DNA from: Dokdonella_A sp963758365
GTDB taxonomy: Bacteria; Pseudomonadota; Gammaproteobacteria; Xanthomonadales; Rhodanobacteraceae
DNA length: 64,000 nucleotides
Direction: 5' to 3'
Assembly: GCA_963758365.1 (NCBI GenBank)
Contig: CAVWVB010000001.1
Location: forward strand, 806,001 to 870,000
Part shown: one piece after another, positions 24,979 to 33,045 of the stretch
Numbering within the stretch: the stretch's first letter is position 1
Layout of the letters: every line of letters starts with the position of its first letter
Translations under genes and position numbers: made by a program
Notes under the pieces: model-generated
Told to the model about the DNA's origin: nothing
The model's input: the letters and a program-made list of their open reading frames with translations, nothing else
Databases searched by the model: none

Positions 24979-26513
24979 TGAACACCACGGGCGCGGGCAC
25001 GGTACGCGTGCTGCTCGTCGAAGACAGCGTGCTCGATGCGGAACTCGTGCTCGACGAATTCGCGCGCGACGAACTCGCGGTCGACGCCGAACGCGTCGAG
25101 GAAGAGGCGTCCTACCGGAACGCATTGCGGCAATTCATGCCGGACGTGATCATTTCCGATCTCAGCTTGCCCTCGTTCTCGGGCTATGGAGCCCTCGAGC
25201 TGGCCAAGGAGCTGGTTCCGCAGACGCCGTTCCTGTTCGTGTCCGGGACGATGGGCGAGGATGCCGCGGTCGAAGCGCTGCGCGCTGGCGCCACCGACTA
25301 CGTGCTCAAACACAATCTCGCGCGTCTTGCGCCAGCGGTAAGGCGCGCGCTCGCCGAGGCCGCGGAACGGCGCGCACGTGCGGCCGTGGAACAGGACCTG
25401 TTGCGCACGCAGCGCTACGAAAGCCTCGCGCTGCTCGCGTCCGGCCTCGGCCACGACCTGCGCAACATCCTGCAGCCGATCGCGATGGGCGCTTCGGTTC
25501 TGCAGAATGAAACGAACGACGAGGTGCGCAAGGTCGGGAAACTCGTTGCCGAGTGTACGCAGCGTGGATTGGAGATCGTGGCCTCCATGTTGTCGTTCGC
25601 GCGTGGGTCGCAGGTGGCGTCTGAACGGATCAGCGTGCGCGCGCTGCTCGACGGTCTGCAAATGCTGTTGCGGGGCACGCTGCCCGCAAACATCGTTCTG
25701 CGCGTCGCGGACGTGGACCCGGCGCGCGAGATCGAAGGCAACCATACGGAGTTGCTCCAATGCCTGCTCAATCTCTGCCTCAATGCAATCCAGGCGATGC
25801 CCGCAGGCGGCGAGCTCGGGATCTCGACTGCCGAAGTCGCGCTGGAAGCGCGGTTCTTCGAGAATGACGAGAAGCCGCGCAACGCGCGATACCTGAAGAT
25901 TGACGTGATCGACACCGGGCACGGCATTTCCGAGGCCGTGCGCAGTCAGTTGTTCACGCCTTTTTTCACGACCAAGCGCAGCGGAACCGGCCTCGGCCTG
26001 CTGACCTGCAAGCGTACGATCGCCAATCACGGCGGAGTGATGCGCGTAATCAGCGCGGAGGGCAGGGGCACGACCTTCTCGTTGTATCTGCCGCAGCCGC
26101 ACGAACCGGAGAAAACCACCGATACCGCGAAAATTCCACGCGGAAACGGCGAGCGTGTGCTCGTTGCAATCGAGGCCTCGGCCAAGCTTTCGCTGTTGAG
26201 TGACCTGATCGGCTCGCATGGCTACTCGGTCACTCCGGCGCACGACGGGATTGTCGCGCTGCAGTCGCTGGAGACCGAGGGTTTGCCCGATGCGGTGGTC
26301 ATGCAGGCCGAAATGAACCTGCTGACCGGTGTGAAGACCATCTCCGCACTGCTCGAACGCAACTTCGTCGGTCCGGTGCTGCTGATTGCGCGCCGCGACA
26401 GCCCGGCCCGGCAGGAACTGCCGCCGCTGCGTCGCGTCCGTTTCATCGACCGGCCCGTCGATCCGAACGTCCTGCTGTCCGTACTCGCAGAGGAACTGTC
26501 GGGCTTGCGGTGA
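24978..26513 (+). CDS. Receiver-histidine kinase with degenerate C-terminal receiver
   Basis: A 511-residue cytosolic signalling protein. An N-terminal receiver (about 1-120) carries Asp61 in DVIISDLSLPSFSG and ends GATDYVLKHNL. A dimerisation/phosphotransfer region follows with GLGHDLRNILQPI (His159). The ATPase domain has CLNAIQAMPAGG, DTGHGIS and FFTTKRSGTGLGLLTCKRTI. The C-terminal 120 residues resemble a second receiver, but the phosphoacceptor Asp is replaced (PDAVVMQAEMNLLTG). With the two preceding genes it forms a three-gene operon with one-base overlaps. The output is not visible. Confidence 0.9.
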   Translation: MNTTGAGTVRVLLVEDSVLDAELVLDEFARDELAVDAERVEEEASYRNALRQFMPDVIISDLSLPSFSGYGALELAKELVPQTPFLFVSGTMGEDAAVEALRAGATDYVLKHNLARLAPAVRRALAEAAERRARAAVEQDLLRTQRYESLALLASGLGHDLRNILQPIAMGASVLQNETNDEVRKVGKLVAECTQRGLEIVASMLSFARGSQVASERISVRALLDGLQMLLRGTLPANIVLRVADVDPAREIEGNHTELLQCLLNLCLNAIQAMPAGGELGISTAEVALEARFFENDEKPRNARYLKIDVIDTGHGISEAVRSQLFTPFFTTKRSGTGLGLLTCKRTIANHGGVMRVISAEGRGTTFSLYLPQPHEPEKTTDTAKIPRGNGERVLVAIEASAKLSLLSDLIGSHGYSVTPAHDGIVALQSLETEGLPDAVVMQAEMNLLTGVKTISALLERNFVGPVLLIARRDSPARQELPPLRRVRFIDRPVDPNVLLSVLAEELSGLR

Positions 26514-26625
26514 ATTCCCAGGGGCAACCAGGCCGGCCGCGGATCCGGGCGTCCATCGCGCGCATCGGGCCGCCCGGCAGCCGGCCTGCTTGCTAAGATG
26601 GCGCCGAGCCCGCAGCGAGGCCCCG

Positions 26626-27180
26626 ATGGACGACAATCCCGATCCGGTCATGGCCGCATTCGCGCGGATTCCCGAGCGCAATACCGGCGACAACCTGTTG
26701 CGTACCGCACAGCAGCATCACGTCGCGCTTTCCAGCATGGCCGATACGAAGGCCAACATCATCATCACGGTATCGTCGATCGTGCTCACGTTGTCGCTCG
26801 GGCGCATGAACGACCCCGAGTTGCGCGTATCGGTGCTTACGCTCGCGGCATTCACGCTGGTCGCGCTGCTGCTCGCGATCCTTGCGGTACTGCCCAAGTA
26901 CCGGCCGCCGAAGCTCGTCGCGGGTGCGCTGCCGGCCGGGTCCAACCTGCTGTTCTTCGGCAATTTCGCGGCACTGCCGCGCGAGCGTTTCCTCGGCGAG
27001 GTGGCCCGGACCCTGCAGCCCGACGGCTCGCCGTATGCGACCTGGGCCGAGGACATCTATGCGCTCGGTTGCTACCTGGCTCACCACAAGTACCGCTATC
27101 TGCGCTACAGCTACCTGTTCTTCCTGACCGGGTTCGTGCTCGCGTGCGCCGAGCAGGCGTGGCGGTTGTTGTCGGCTTGA
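26626..27180 (+). CDS. Stand-alone Pycsar-effector-like membrane protein (DUF5706/PycTM-like)
   Basis: The 184-residue protein contains NLLRTAQQHHVALSSMADTK followed by ANIIITVSSIVLTLSLGR, then a second membrane helix and a C-terminal helix (SYLFFLTGFVLACAEQ). The pattern L-x-x-MADTKANI-x-I preceding a transmembrane pair is the hallmark of the DUF5706 family, which supplies the membrane-disrupting part of Pycsar antiphage effectors. Here there is no cyclase gene nearby and no N-terminal HD or nuclease domain, so a defence role is unproven; it may be a housekeeping homologue. The start ATG at 26626 gives MDDNPDPV. Confidence 0.7.
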   Translation: MDDNPDPVMAAFARIPERNTGDNLLRTAQQHHVALSSMADTKANIIITVSSIVLTLSLGRMNDPELRVSVLTLAAFTLVALLLAILAVLPKYRPPKLVAGALPAGSNLLFFGNFAALPRERFLGEVARTLQPDGSPYATWAEDIYALGCYLAHHKYRYLRYSYLFFLTGFVLACAEQAWRLLSA

Positions 27181-27286
27181 ACCGTGGCGACGCGCGCCTG
27201 CGTCCGCTCCACGGGCGCGTGTCGAGTCTGCGACTTGTGCCGATCGGTGGCCGTGCGCGGCCGGCCGCGCATTCGTCGGAGGCAGT

Positions 27287-28138
27287 CTGAGCGACATCCG
27301 CACCCTGCTTGCCCGCGCTGCCGCACGCATCGGCGGCGCGGAGGCGCGGGCCGAGGCCGAGCTGCTGCTCGCGCACGTGCTCGCGTGCGCGCGTAGCAGG
27401 CTGTACGCGTGGCCTGAATTCGAACCGCCCGCGCCGCAATGCGAACGCTTCGATCGTCTCGTCGAGGCGCGCGCGCGTGGTGAGCCGGTCGCCTATCTGA
27501 CCGGGCATCGCGAATTCTGGTCGCTCGACCTCGAAGTGACGCCGGCGGTGCTGATTCCGCGCCCGGAGACCGAGTTGCTGGTCGAACTCGCACTCGCGCG
27601 CCTGCCCGTGGACGCCGTCTGCGCAGTCGCCGATCTGGGCACGGGATCGGGGGCGGTCGCGCTGGCGATTGCGCGCGAGCGTCCGCTTGCGCAAGTGCTC
27701 GCGACCGACGCGAGTGCGCAGGCGCTCGCGGTCGCGCGCAGGAACGCAATGCGCCTCGGTATCGACAACGTCGCGTTCGCCCTGGGCGACTGGTGCGGTG
27801 CGCTCGGCGATCGCCGTTTCGACCTGCTGGTTTCGAATCCGCCCTACATCGCCGAGTGCGATCCGCACCTCGAACGCGGCGACTTGCGCCATGAGCCGGT
27901 TGCTGCGCTCGTCTCCGGCCGCGACGGTCTCGATGCGATCCGCCGCATCGCCGACGCGGCGTGCGCGCATCTGCCGCCTGGCGCCTGGCTGCTGCTCGAA
28001 CACGGCTGGGCCCAGGGCACACGCGTGCGCGAGCTGCTGTCCGTGCGCGGATTCAGCGCGGTCGGCAGCGTGAGCGACCGCGGTGATCATGAACGCGTGA
28101 CTCTCGCACGCCGGAGCGGGTCGCCAGCGAACGCCTGA
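27287..28138 (+). CDS. prmC: Peptide chain release factor N5-glutamine methyltransferase PrmC (non-canonical start)
   Basis: PrmC methylates the GGQ glutamine of release factors. The 283-residue frame has LSDIRTLLARAAARIGG, EAELLLAHVL, GEPVAYLTGHREFWSLDLEV, LIPRPETELLVE, SAM loop VADLGTGSGAVALAIA and catalytic VSNPPYI, in family order. The homologous N-terminal domain begins 30 codons before the first ATG/GTG/TTG of this frame (GTG 27377). The only plausible start is CTG at 27287, with GGAGG four bases upstream; alternatives are ATC at 27293 or a sequencing or frameshift error upstream. The identity is certain; the start is not. Confidence 0.88.
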   Translation: MSDIRTLLARAAARIGGAEARAEAELLLAHVLACARSRLYAWPEFEPPAPQCERFDRLVEARARGEPVAYLTGHREFWSLDLEVTPAVLIPRPETELLVELALARLPVDAVCAVADLGTGSGAVALAIARERPLAQVLATDASAQALAVARRNAMRLGIDNVAFALGDWCGALGDRRFDLLVSNPPYIAECDPHLERGDLRHEPVAALVSGRDGLDAIRRIADAACAHLPPGAWLLLEHGWAQGTRVRELLSVRGFSAVGSVSDRGDHERVTLARRSGSPANA

Positions 28139-28329
28139 AAGCGCCTGCCCGCCCGCAGGCGCGTCAATACCGAGCGTGCACTGTGATCCAGTTCGCGATG
28201 AGCCTGTGCGTCGGTCGACCCGGCTGAACGCGTGCAGACCACGGATTGGCGGATCCTGATCGGTCAAGATTCCATTCACACTGGCGCGGTGAACATGCTC
28301 CGCACCGATTTCAGCGTCGCGCGTGAGCG

Positions 28330-28466
28330 CCACGCGCCGGGCCTTCCAATCAAGGCCGGCAAGCTGCGCCGCCGGAAGCGGCGCCGAGGACGATGCTCCA
28401 GGACGGAGGCCAGGATGGCGGCAGGATGCAACCCAACTCGCCCCTGCTCACGCAGGGGCTTTTTTT
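28330..28466 (+). ncRNA. Candidate CsrA/RsmA-sequestering small RNA
   Basis: Reading the plus strand, a chain of hairpins precedes an intrinsic terminator. GGCCTT/AAGGCC is at 28340-28357. GCGCCGC/GCGGCGC at 28366-28384 has loop CGGAA. CTCC/GGAG at 28396-28408 has loop AGGAC. GCC/GGC at 28409-28419 has loop AGGAT. A further AGGAT at 28423-28427 sits in a weak two-pair stem, and a single-stranded AGGAC lies at 28387-28391. Repeated A-[N]-GGA motifs exposed in loops are how CsrB/RsmX/Y/Z RNAs bind CsrA/RsmA. The 5' end is a guess; the 3' end is set by the terminator. No flanking gene explains a plus-strand terminator here. This is an inference from structure only. Confidence 0.5.
28440..28466 (+). 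terminator. Intrinsic (Rho-independent) terminator
   Basis: A perfect stem GCCCCTG/CAGGGGC (28440-28446 with 28453-28459), extendable by one C-G pair with loop TCAC, is followed by seven T (28460-28466). The T-run is on the plus strand only, so it ends a plus-strand transcript. It abuts the dxs stop codon at 28471-28469. The nearest plus-strand protein gene, prmC, ends 300 bases earlier. Confidence 0.92.
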
Positions 28467-28468
28467 GC

Positions 28469-30364
28469 TCAGCCCGCGCTGCGCAAGGCCGCTACCGGAA
28501 TCTCGCGCGCGAAGCGCTGCCGGATCGCGGCTTCGATGCCGGCCGCGTCGAGACCCTGGCCCGCAAGCAGTTCCTCGCGGCCCGCATGCTCGAGGAACGC
28601 GTCGCCGAGGCCGAGTTGCTGCAGCGGAACCTGCAGGCCATGCGCGTTCAGGAGTTCGGCCACTGCGCTTCCCGCGCCCCCCGCGATCGCATTGTCCTCG
28701 ATGGTGACGAATGCCGCGTGGGACTGCGCGAGTTCGAGGAGCAACGCCGCGTCGAGCGGCTTCACGAACCGCATGTTGACCAGGGTCGCATCGAGCGCCT
28801 CGGCTACTTTTGCACACGGCGCGACCATCGCGCCGAATGCGAGCAGCGCGATGTTGCGGCCATGGCGACGCACCTCGGCCTTGCCGATCGGCAAGGCCGC
28901 CAGTTCTCTCGCGATCTCGACACCGCTGCCGCCGCCGCGCGGGTAGCGCACCGCGGCGGGGCCGTCGTGCAGGAAACCGGTGGTCAGCATCCTGCGGCAT
29001 TCATCCTCGTCTGCCGGGGCCATCACGACCATGTTCGGGATGCAGCGCAGGTAGGACAGATCGAAGCTGCCTGCATGCGTCGCACCGTCGGGGCCGACCA
29101 GGCCCGCGCGATCGATTGCGAACAGTACGTCGAGATCCTGCAACGCGACGTCGTGGATGAGCTGGTCGTAGGCACGCTGCAGGAACGTGGAGTAGATCGC
29201 GACGACCGGCTTGGCGCCCTCGCAGGCCATGCCCGCAGCGAGCGTGACCGCGTGCTGCTCGGCGATGCTGACGTCGAAGTAGCGCTCGGGAAATTCCCGC
29301 GAGAAGCGCACCAGGCCCGAGCCCTCGCGCATCGCGGGCGTGATGCCGTACAGGCGCGGATCAGCCGCGGCCATGTCGCAGAGCCAGTCGCCGAACACCT
29401 GCGTGTACGTGGGCTTGGACGCGCCGGCCTTCTTCACCACGCCCGAGCGTGGATCGAACGGCCCGACCGCGTGGTATTCGATCTGCTCGCGCTCGGCGGC
29501 CGCATAGCCCTTGCCCTTGGTCGTGACCACGTGCAGGAGCTGCGGACCCTTGAGCTCCTTGAGCGTGCGCAGCGTCGAAACCAGCAGCGGCAGGTCGTGG
29601 CCGTCGATCGGTCCGGTGTAGTGGAATCCGAACTCCTCGAACAGGGTGGATGGCACGAACATGCCCTTGGCGTGCTCTTCCCAGCGCTTGACGAAGCGCC
29701 AGAGCAGGCCGTCGCGCTTCATCATCTTCTTGCCGCTCTCGCGGATCCGGTTCAGCGTGCGGCTCGCCATCAGGCGTGCGAGCATCTTGGTCAGCGCACC
29801 GACGTTCTCGCTGATCGACATCTGGTTGTCGTTGAGGATGACCAGCATGTCCGGCTCCACGTCGCCGCCGTGGTTGAGCGCTTCGAAGGCCATGCCCGCG
29901 GTCATCGCGCCGTCGCCGATTACCGCGACGATCTTGCGCGCGTCGCCCGCGCGTTGCGCCGCGATCGCCATGCCGAGCGCGGCCGAGACCGAAGTCGACG
30001 AGTGGCCGACGCCGAACGTGTCGTATTCGCTCTCGTCGCGTTTCGGAAACGGCGCGAGGCCGTCCTTCTGCTTGATCGAGGTGATGCGGTCGCGCCGGCC
30101 CGTCAGGATCTTGTGCGGGTAGCACTGGTGGCCGACGTCCCAGACCAGGCGATCGAGCGGCGTGTCGTAGAGCCAGTGCAGGGCCACGGTCAGCTCGATC
30201 ACGCCGAGGTTGGCGCCGAAATGGCCGCCCGAACTCGCGACCGATTCGATCAGGTACGCACGCAGTTCGCGCGCGACGTTATCGAGTTCGGCTTCGGGAA
30301 GCCGGCGCAGGTCGGCCGGCGACTCGATGTGCGAAAGGCGCGGATAGCGAGTGGAATCGATCAT
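28469..30364 (-). CDS. dxs: 1-deoxy-D-xylulose-5-phosphate synthase
   Basis: Dxs condenses pyruvate and glyceraldehyde 3-phosphate, the first step of the MEP isoprenoid pathway, using thiamine diphosphate. The 631-residue protein shows GGHFGANLGVIELTVALHW, DVGHQCYPHKILTGRRD, the ThDP motif GDGAMTAGMAFEALNHGG, LNDNQMSISENVG, FDVSIAEQHAVTLAAGMA (catalytic Glu) and RYPRGGG. The ATG at 30364 (MIDSTRYPRL) matches the usual N terminus. Length is normal. It is convergent with prmC and divergent from the beta-helix gene. Confidence 0.96.
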   Translation of the reverse strand: MIDSTRYPRLSHIESPADLRRLPEAELDNVARELRAYLIESVASSGGHFGANLGVIELTVALHWLYDTPLDRLVWDVGHQCYPHKILTGRRDRITSIKQKDGLAPFPKRDESEYDTFGVGHSSTSVSAALGMAIAAQRAGDARKIVAVIGDGAMTAGMAFEALNHGGDVEPDMLVILNDNQMSISENVGALTKMLARLMASRTLNRIRESGKKMMKRDGLLWRFVKRWEEHAKGMFVPSTLFEEFGFHYTGPIDGHDLPLLVSTLRTLKELKGPQLLHVVTTKGKGYAAAEREQIEYHAVGPFDPRSGVVKKAGASKPTYTQVFGDWLCDMAAADPRLYGITPAMREGSGLVRFSREFPERYFDVSIAEQHAVTLAAGMACEGAKPVVAIYSTFLQRAYDQLIHDVALQDLDVLFAIDRAGLVGPDGATHAGSFDLSYLRCIPNMVVMAPADEDECRRMLTTGFLHDGPAAVRYPRGGGSGVEIARELAALPIGKAEVRRHGRNIALLAFGAMVAPCAKVAEALDATLVNMRFVKPLDAALLLELAQSHAAFVTIEDNAIAGGAGSAVAELLNAHGLQVPLQQLGLGDAFLEHAGREELLAGQGLDAAGIEAAIRQRFAREIPVAALRSAG

Positions 30365-30487
30365 TTGTGCGGGTGCGCGGACAGGACTCGCATTTTCAGG
30401 CAGTTGGGGTTGGGGGGCAAGGACGCCATTTCGCCATGATAGAGTCCAAGCGCGCGGAGCGCAGCAGCGCAAAGGGGGGCGGCCGCA

Positions 30488-31786
30488 ATGCGAGCGGTTC
30501 GATCATTGCTGATGTTCGCAGTCGCTGTAACCGCAGCATGGGCGCGGGCAGGATCGGTGCACCACGTGCCCGGCGATTTTGCGACGATCCAGGCGGCGAT
30601 AGACGCATCGGCCGACGGAGACACGGTCGTCGTCGCACCAGGCACCTATTTCGAGCGCATCGATTTTCTGGATCACAACATTGACGTGCGCAGTTCCGCC
30701 GGGCCGCAGTCGACGATCATCGACGGCGAGTTTCTCGGTCCGGTCGTATCGTTTGGACCCATGTCGACGCGGCAAGCCGTCATCGAAGGTTTCACGATCA
30801 CGCATGGCCAGGGCGCCCCGTATGCGGGAGGCATCCAGGTCGAGGAGGGCTCGCCATCCATCCTCGACAATGTCGTCGCCTACAACCTGGGCGAGGGATT
30901 CGGCAACGGAATCTCTCTCTTTTTTTCCTCGGCCCTGATTGCCGGAAACCAGGTCGTCCACAATGCGAATGTCCCCGAGGTTTATGGCACGCAAGGCGGC
31001 GGCGGAGTCGGCGTGTACGGGAGTTCGTGCCAGGATGCCAGCTGCGCCGCCGAAATCCGCGGAAACCTGATCGCGGAAAACAGCACCGACAATTTCGTCC
31101 GGGGTGGCGGAGTTCACGTCGATGGCGGTGGCTCCGTGCGCATCATCGGCAATGTGATCCTGAACAATTCGGCGCCGTTCCAGGGAGCCGGCATTGCAAT
31201 CTCCGCCGCCATTGACGTGCAGATAGTGAACAACCTCATCGTCGGCAATCAGGTGATTCACGCGAACGGTCAGGGCGGCGGCATTTACTGGAACATGAAT
31301 TCCGGTGCAAGCGGGCCATTCGTTGTCGGAAATACGCTCGTCGACAACCTGGCCGCTCACGGCTCCGGCGTTTACGCGGACGGATACGATGCGCAGGCGC
31401 TCATCGGCAACAACATGATCCGTGGCGTACCTGGGGTAACCGGAATCGAATGCGCAGCTTCCGGCGACGCGCTCGCTCCAATCGTCCGCGGCAACAACGT
31501 GTACGTTGAAAATGCAGCTCCGTATGCGGGGCTATGCGAAAGTGCGGATGGAACGGACGGAAATACGTCCGAAGCGCCGGTATTTGCCGGCATCGACGAC
31601 TATCGCCTTGCTCCGGGTTCCCCCGGCATCGATGCGGGTGACAACGCCTTCGCGACCGAGTCCGTGGACCTGCAGGGTCTGCCGCGAATCGCCGACGGGG
31701 ATGGAGATGGCGTCGCCATCGTCGACCAGGGCGCCTACGAGTTGCCGCCGGACTCTGTCTTTTCGGACGGTTTCGACCCGCGATGA
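30488..31786 (+). CDS. Secreted right-handed beta-helix repeat protein with F-S-DGFD C-terminus
   Basis: The 432-residue protein has a signal peptide (LLMFAVAVTAAWARA). HHVPGDFATIQAAIDASADGDTVVVAPGTY is the classic opening of parallel beta-helix (pectate-lyase-like) proteins, followed by many coils such as IEGFTITHGQG, IIGNVILNNSAP, IVNNLIVGNQV and VVGNTLVDNLAAHG. The C terminus ends VFSDGFDPR, matching the IFADGFE end of the metalloprotease at 45294. Composition is lower in GC and richer in Asn/Gly than its neighbours. Polysaccharide binding or cleavage is possible, but no catalytic residues can be assigned. Confidence 0.82.
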   Translation: MRAVRSLLMFAVAVTAAWARAGSVHHVPGDFATIQAAIDASADGDTVVVAPGTYFERIDFLDHNIDVRSSAGPQSTIIDGEFLGPVVSFGPMSTRQAVIEGFTITHGQGAPYAGGIQVEEGSPSILDNVVAYNLGEGFGNGISLFFSSALIAGNQVVHNANVPEVYGTQGGGGVGVYGSSCQDASCAAEIRGNLIAENSTDNFVRGGGVHVDGGGSVRIIGNVILNNSAPFQGAGIAISAAIDVQIVNNLIVGNQVIHANGQGGGIYWNMNSGASGPFVVGNTLVDNLAAHGSGVYADGYDAQALIGNNMIRGVPGVTGIECAASGDALAPIVRGNNVYVENAAPYAGLCESADGTDGNTSEAPVFAGIDDYRLAPGSPGIDAGDNAFATESVDLQGLPRIADGDGDGVAIVDQGAYELPPDSVFSDGFDPR

Positions 31787-31843
31787 CCTGGGCGTCATGC
31801 TCGCCGAGCCCGGCCGACGCGCGCGGGCGAGCGGCGCAGCCGC

Positions 31844-32437
31844 TCAGTGCGGCCGGCGGTCGCGCGGCAGGTGGTTGACCAGAAACTCCATCTGGTCGGC
31901 GAGGATGTTGCGATTGGACAGGATCAGATGTTCGACCCAACTCGGCCGGTAGGGCACCGCAAGCAGCGGCATGCCGGCCTGCTGCGGCGTGCGGTTGCCC
32001 TTGCGGACGTTGCACGACCAGCACGCGGTGACCACGTTGACCCAGATGTCGCGGCCGCCGCGGGAAACCGGCACCACGTGATCGCGGGTCAGTTCGCCGC
32101 GATGGAACGCATGACCACAGTACATGCACAGCATGCGGTCGCGCGCGAACAGGGCCGGGTTGGTCAGCGCGGGCGCGGGATCGATCGTGCCGGAACGCGC
32201 ATGGCCGGTGCTCGCGACGATCGGGTGCAGGTCGAGCGTGCTCTGCTCGCCGGTGGCCCGGTTCATGCCGCCATGAATGGTCAGACAGGTGTCGCCGAGG
32301 GTCCAGGCAACCGCGCCGCGCACGTACAGGCAAACCGCGTCCTGCCAGCTCATCCAGTCGAGGATGCGCCCGGTGGAGTCCAGGGACAGGACGCGGGTGC
32401 GGTGGATGTCGCCGGAAGCGCTGACTTCCGCAAGCAT
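31844..32437 (-). CDS. HNH endonuclease
   Basis: A 197-residue HNH nuclease. The C-terminal half has CMYCGHAFHRGELTRDHVVPVSRGG and WVNVVTACWSCNVRKGNRTPQQAGM, that is a CxxC...DHVxPxSRGG...N-x(2)-ACxxCNxxKGxxTP module, with zinc Cys pairs and the catalytic His of DH. The N-terminal region (VLSLDSTGRILDWMSWQDAVCLY) is typical of the housekeeping HNH family in proteobacteria. There is no phage or intron context, so its role is probably cellular DNA metabolism; the substrate is unknown. Confidence 0.88.
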   Translation of the reverse strand: MLAEVSASGDIHRTRVLSLDSTGRILDWMSWQDAVCLYVRGAVAWTLGDTCLTIHGGMNRATGEQSTLDLHPIVASTGHARSGTIDPAPALTNPALFARDRMLCMYCGHAFHRGELTRDHVVPVSRGGRDIWVNVVTACWSCNVRKGNRTPQQAGMPLLAVPYRPSWVEHLILSNRNILADQMEFLVNHLPRDRRPH

Positions 32438-32546
32438 AGGGCCTCCGTTTTCCGACACAATGGTCCGCTGCCCGCCATTCAGGGCTGGCGGCCGCAGCGC
32501 AGCATAGACCAAACCCGCATTCGGGAGAACGACCGCGTGCGCGCGG

Positions 32547-33026
32547 TCACGGATCGGCCTCGCGCAGCGGCTTGGCCATGCGCAGCACATCGATGCCGAA
32601 GCCGTTGCGCTGGTACCAGGACCGCGCTCGCGCATTGCCCGGAAACACCGCCAGCGTCAGCAGGTCGCAGTCGTGCTCGCGCGCCCAGGATTCGGCGAAT
32701 GCCATCATCTGGCGGCCTACGCCGAGCCCCTCGGCATCCACGGCCACGGCGATGTTCGCGACATGCGCGTTGCGCTTGTGGCTGAAGAAATCCGTGACCA
32801 GTTCCAGATGCACGAAGCCGAGGCGCGTTTCCGACGCGTCCTCGGCGACGAACACGTAATCGGGCGGTCCCGCAAGCAGGCCGCGTTCGAGGTCGCCACG
32901 CATGCCGGCGACACATGCTGCGCGCTCGCGCCAGCCCGGCAGGTCGAAGTCGGCCAGGCGCGGAACCAGTCCGGTCATGAATGCGAGGTCGGCCGCAGCG
33001 GCCGGACGCAGGGATCGTGCAGCCAC
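32547..33026 (-). CDS. GNAT-family N-acetyltransferase (RimI-like)
   Basis: The protein has 159 residues with GTG start at 33026. LRPAAAADLAFM opens the fold. NIAVAVDAEGLGVGRQMMAFAESWAREHDCDLLTLAVFPGNARARSWYQRNGF is the full acetyl-CoA-binding region with the Q/G-x-G-x-G/R loop and the NxxAxxxYxxxGF motif. The substrate is unknown. It lies 20 bases after the stop of the acyl-CoA dehydrogenase on the same strand, so likely in one transcript. No strong ribosome-binding site precedes the GTG. Confidence 0.85.
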   Translation of the reverse strand: MAARSLRPAAAADLAFMTGLVPRLADFDLPGWRERAACVAGMRGDLERGLLAGPPDYVFVAEDASETRLGFVHLELVTDFFSHKRNAHVANIAVAVDAEGLGVGRQMMAFAESWAREHDCDLLTLAVFPGNARARSWYQRNGFGIDVLRMAKPLREADP

Positions 33027-33045
33027 GGCGACGTGCCCGCGCCGC

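Larger units (their letters stand above)
28139..28468. other. Intergenic region between prmC and dxs
   Basis: These 330 bases between convergent genes hold no protein-coding gene I can support. The right-hand third contains serial hairpins with GGA loops and a plus-strand intrinsic terminator, described separately as a candidate small RNA. No convincing promoter hexamers were found upstream. Confidence 0.6.

Noticed and set aside
28232..30439. A long plus-strand open frame opposite dxs
   Set aside because: It is antisense to a fully conserved gene, is Arg/Ala/His-rich and has no recognisable motifs: a by-product of high GC third positions.
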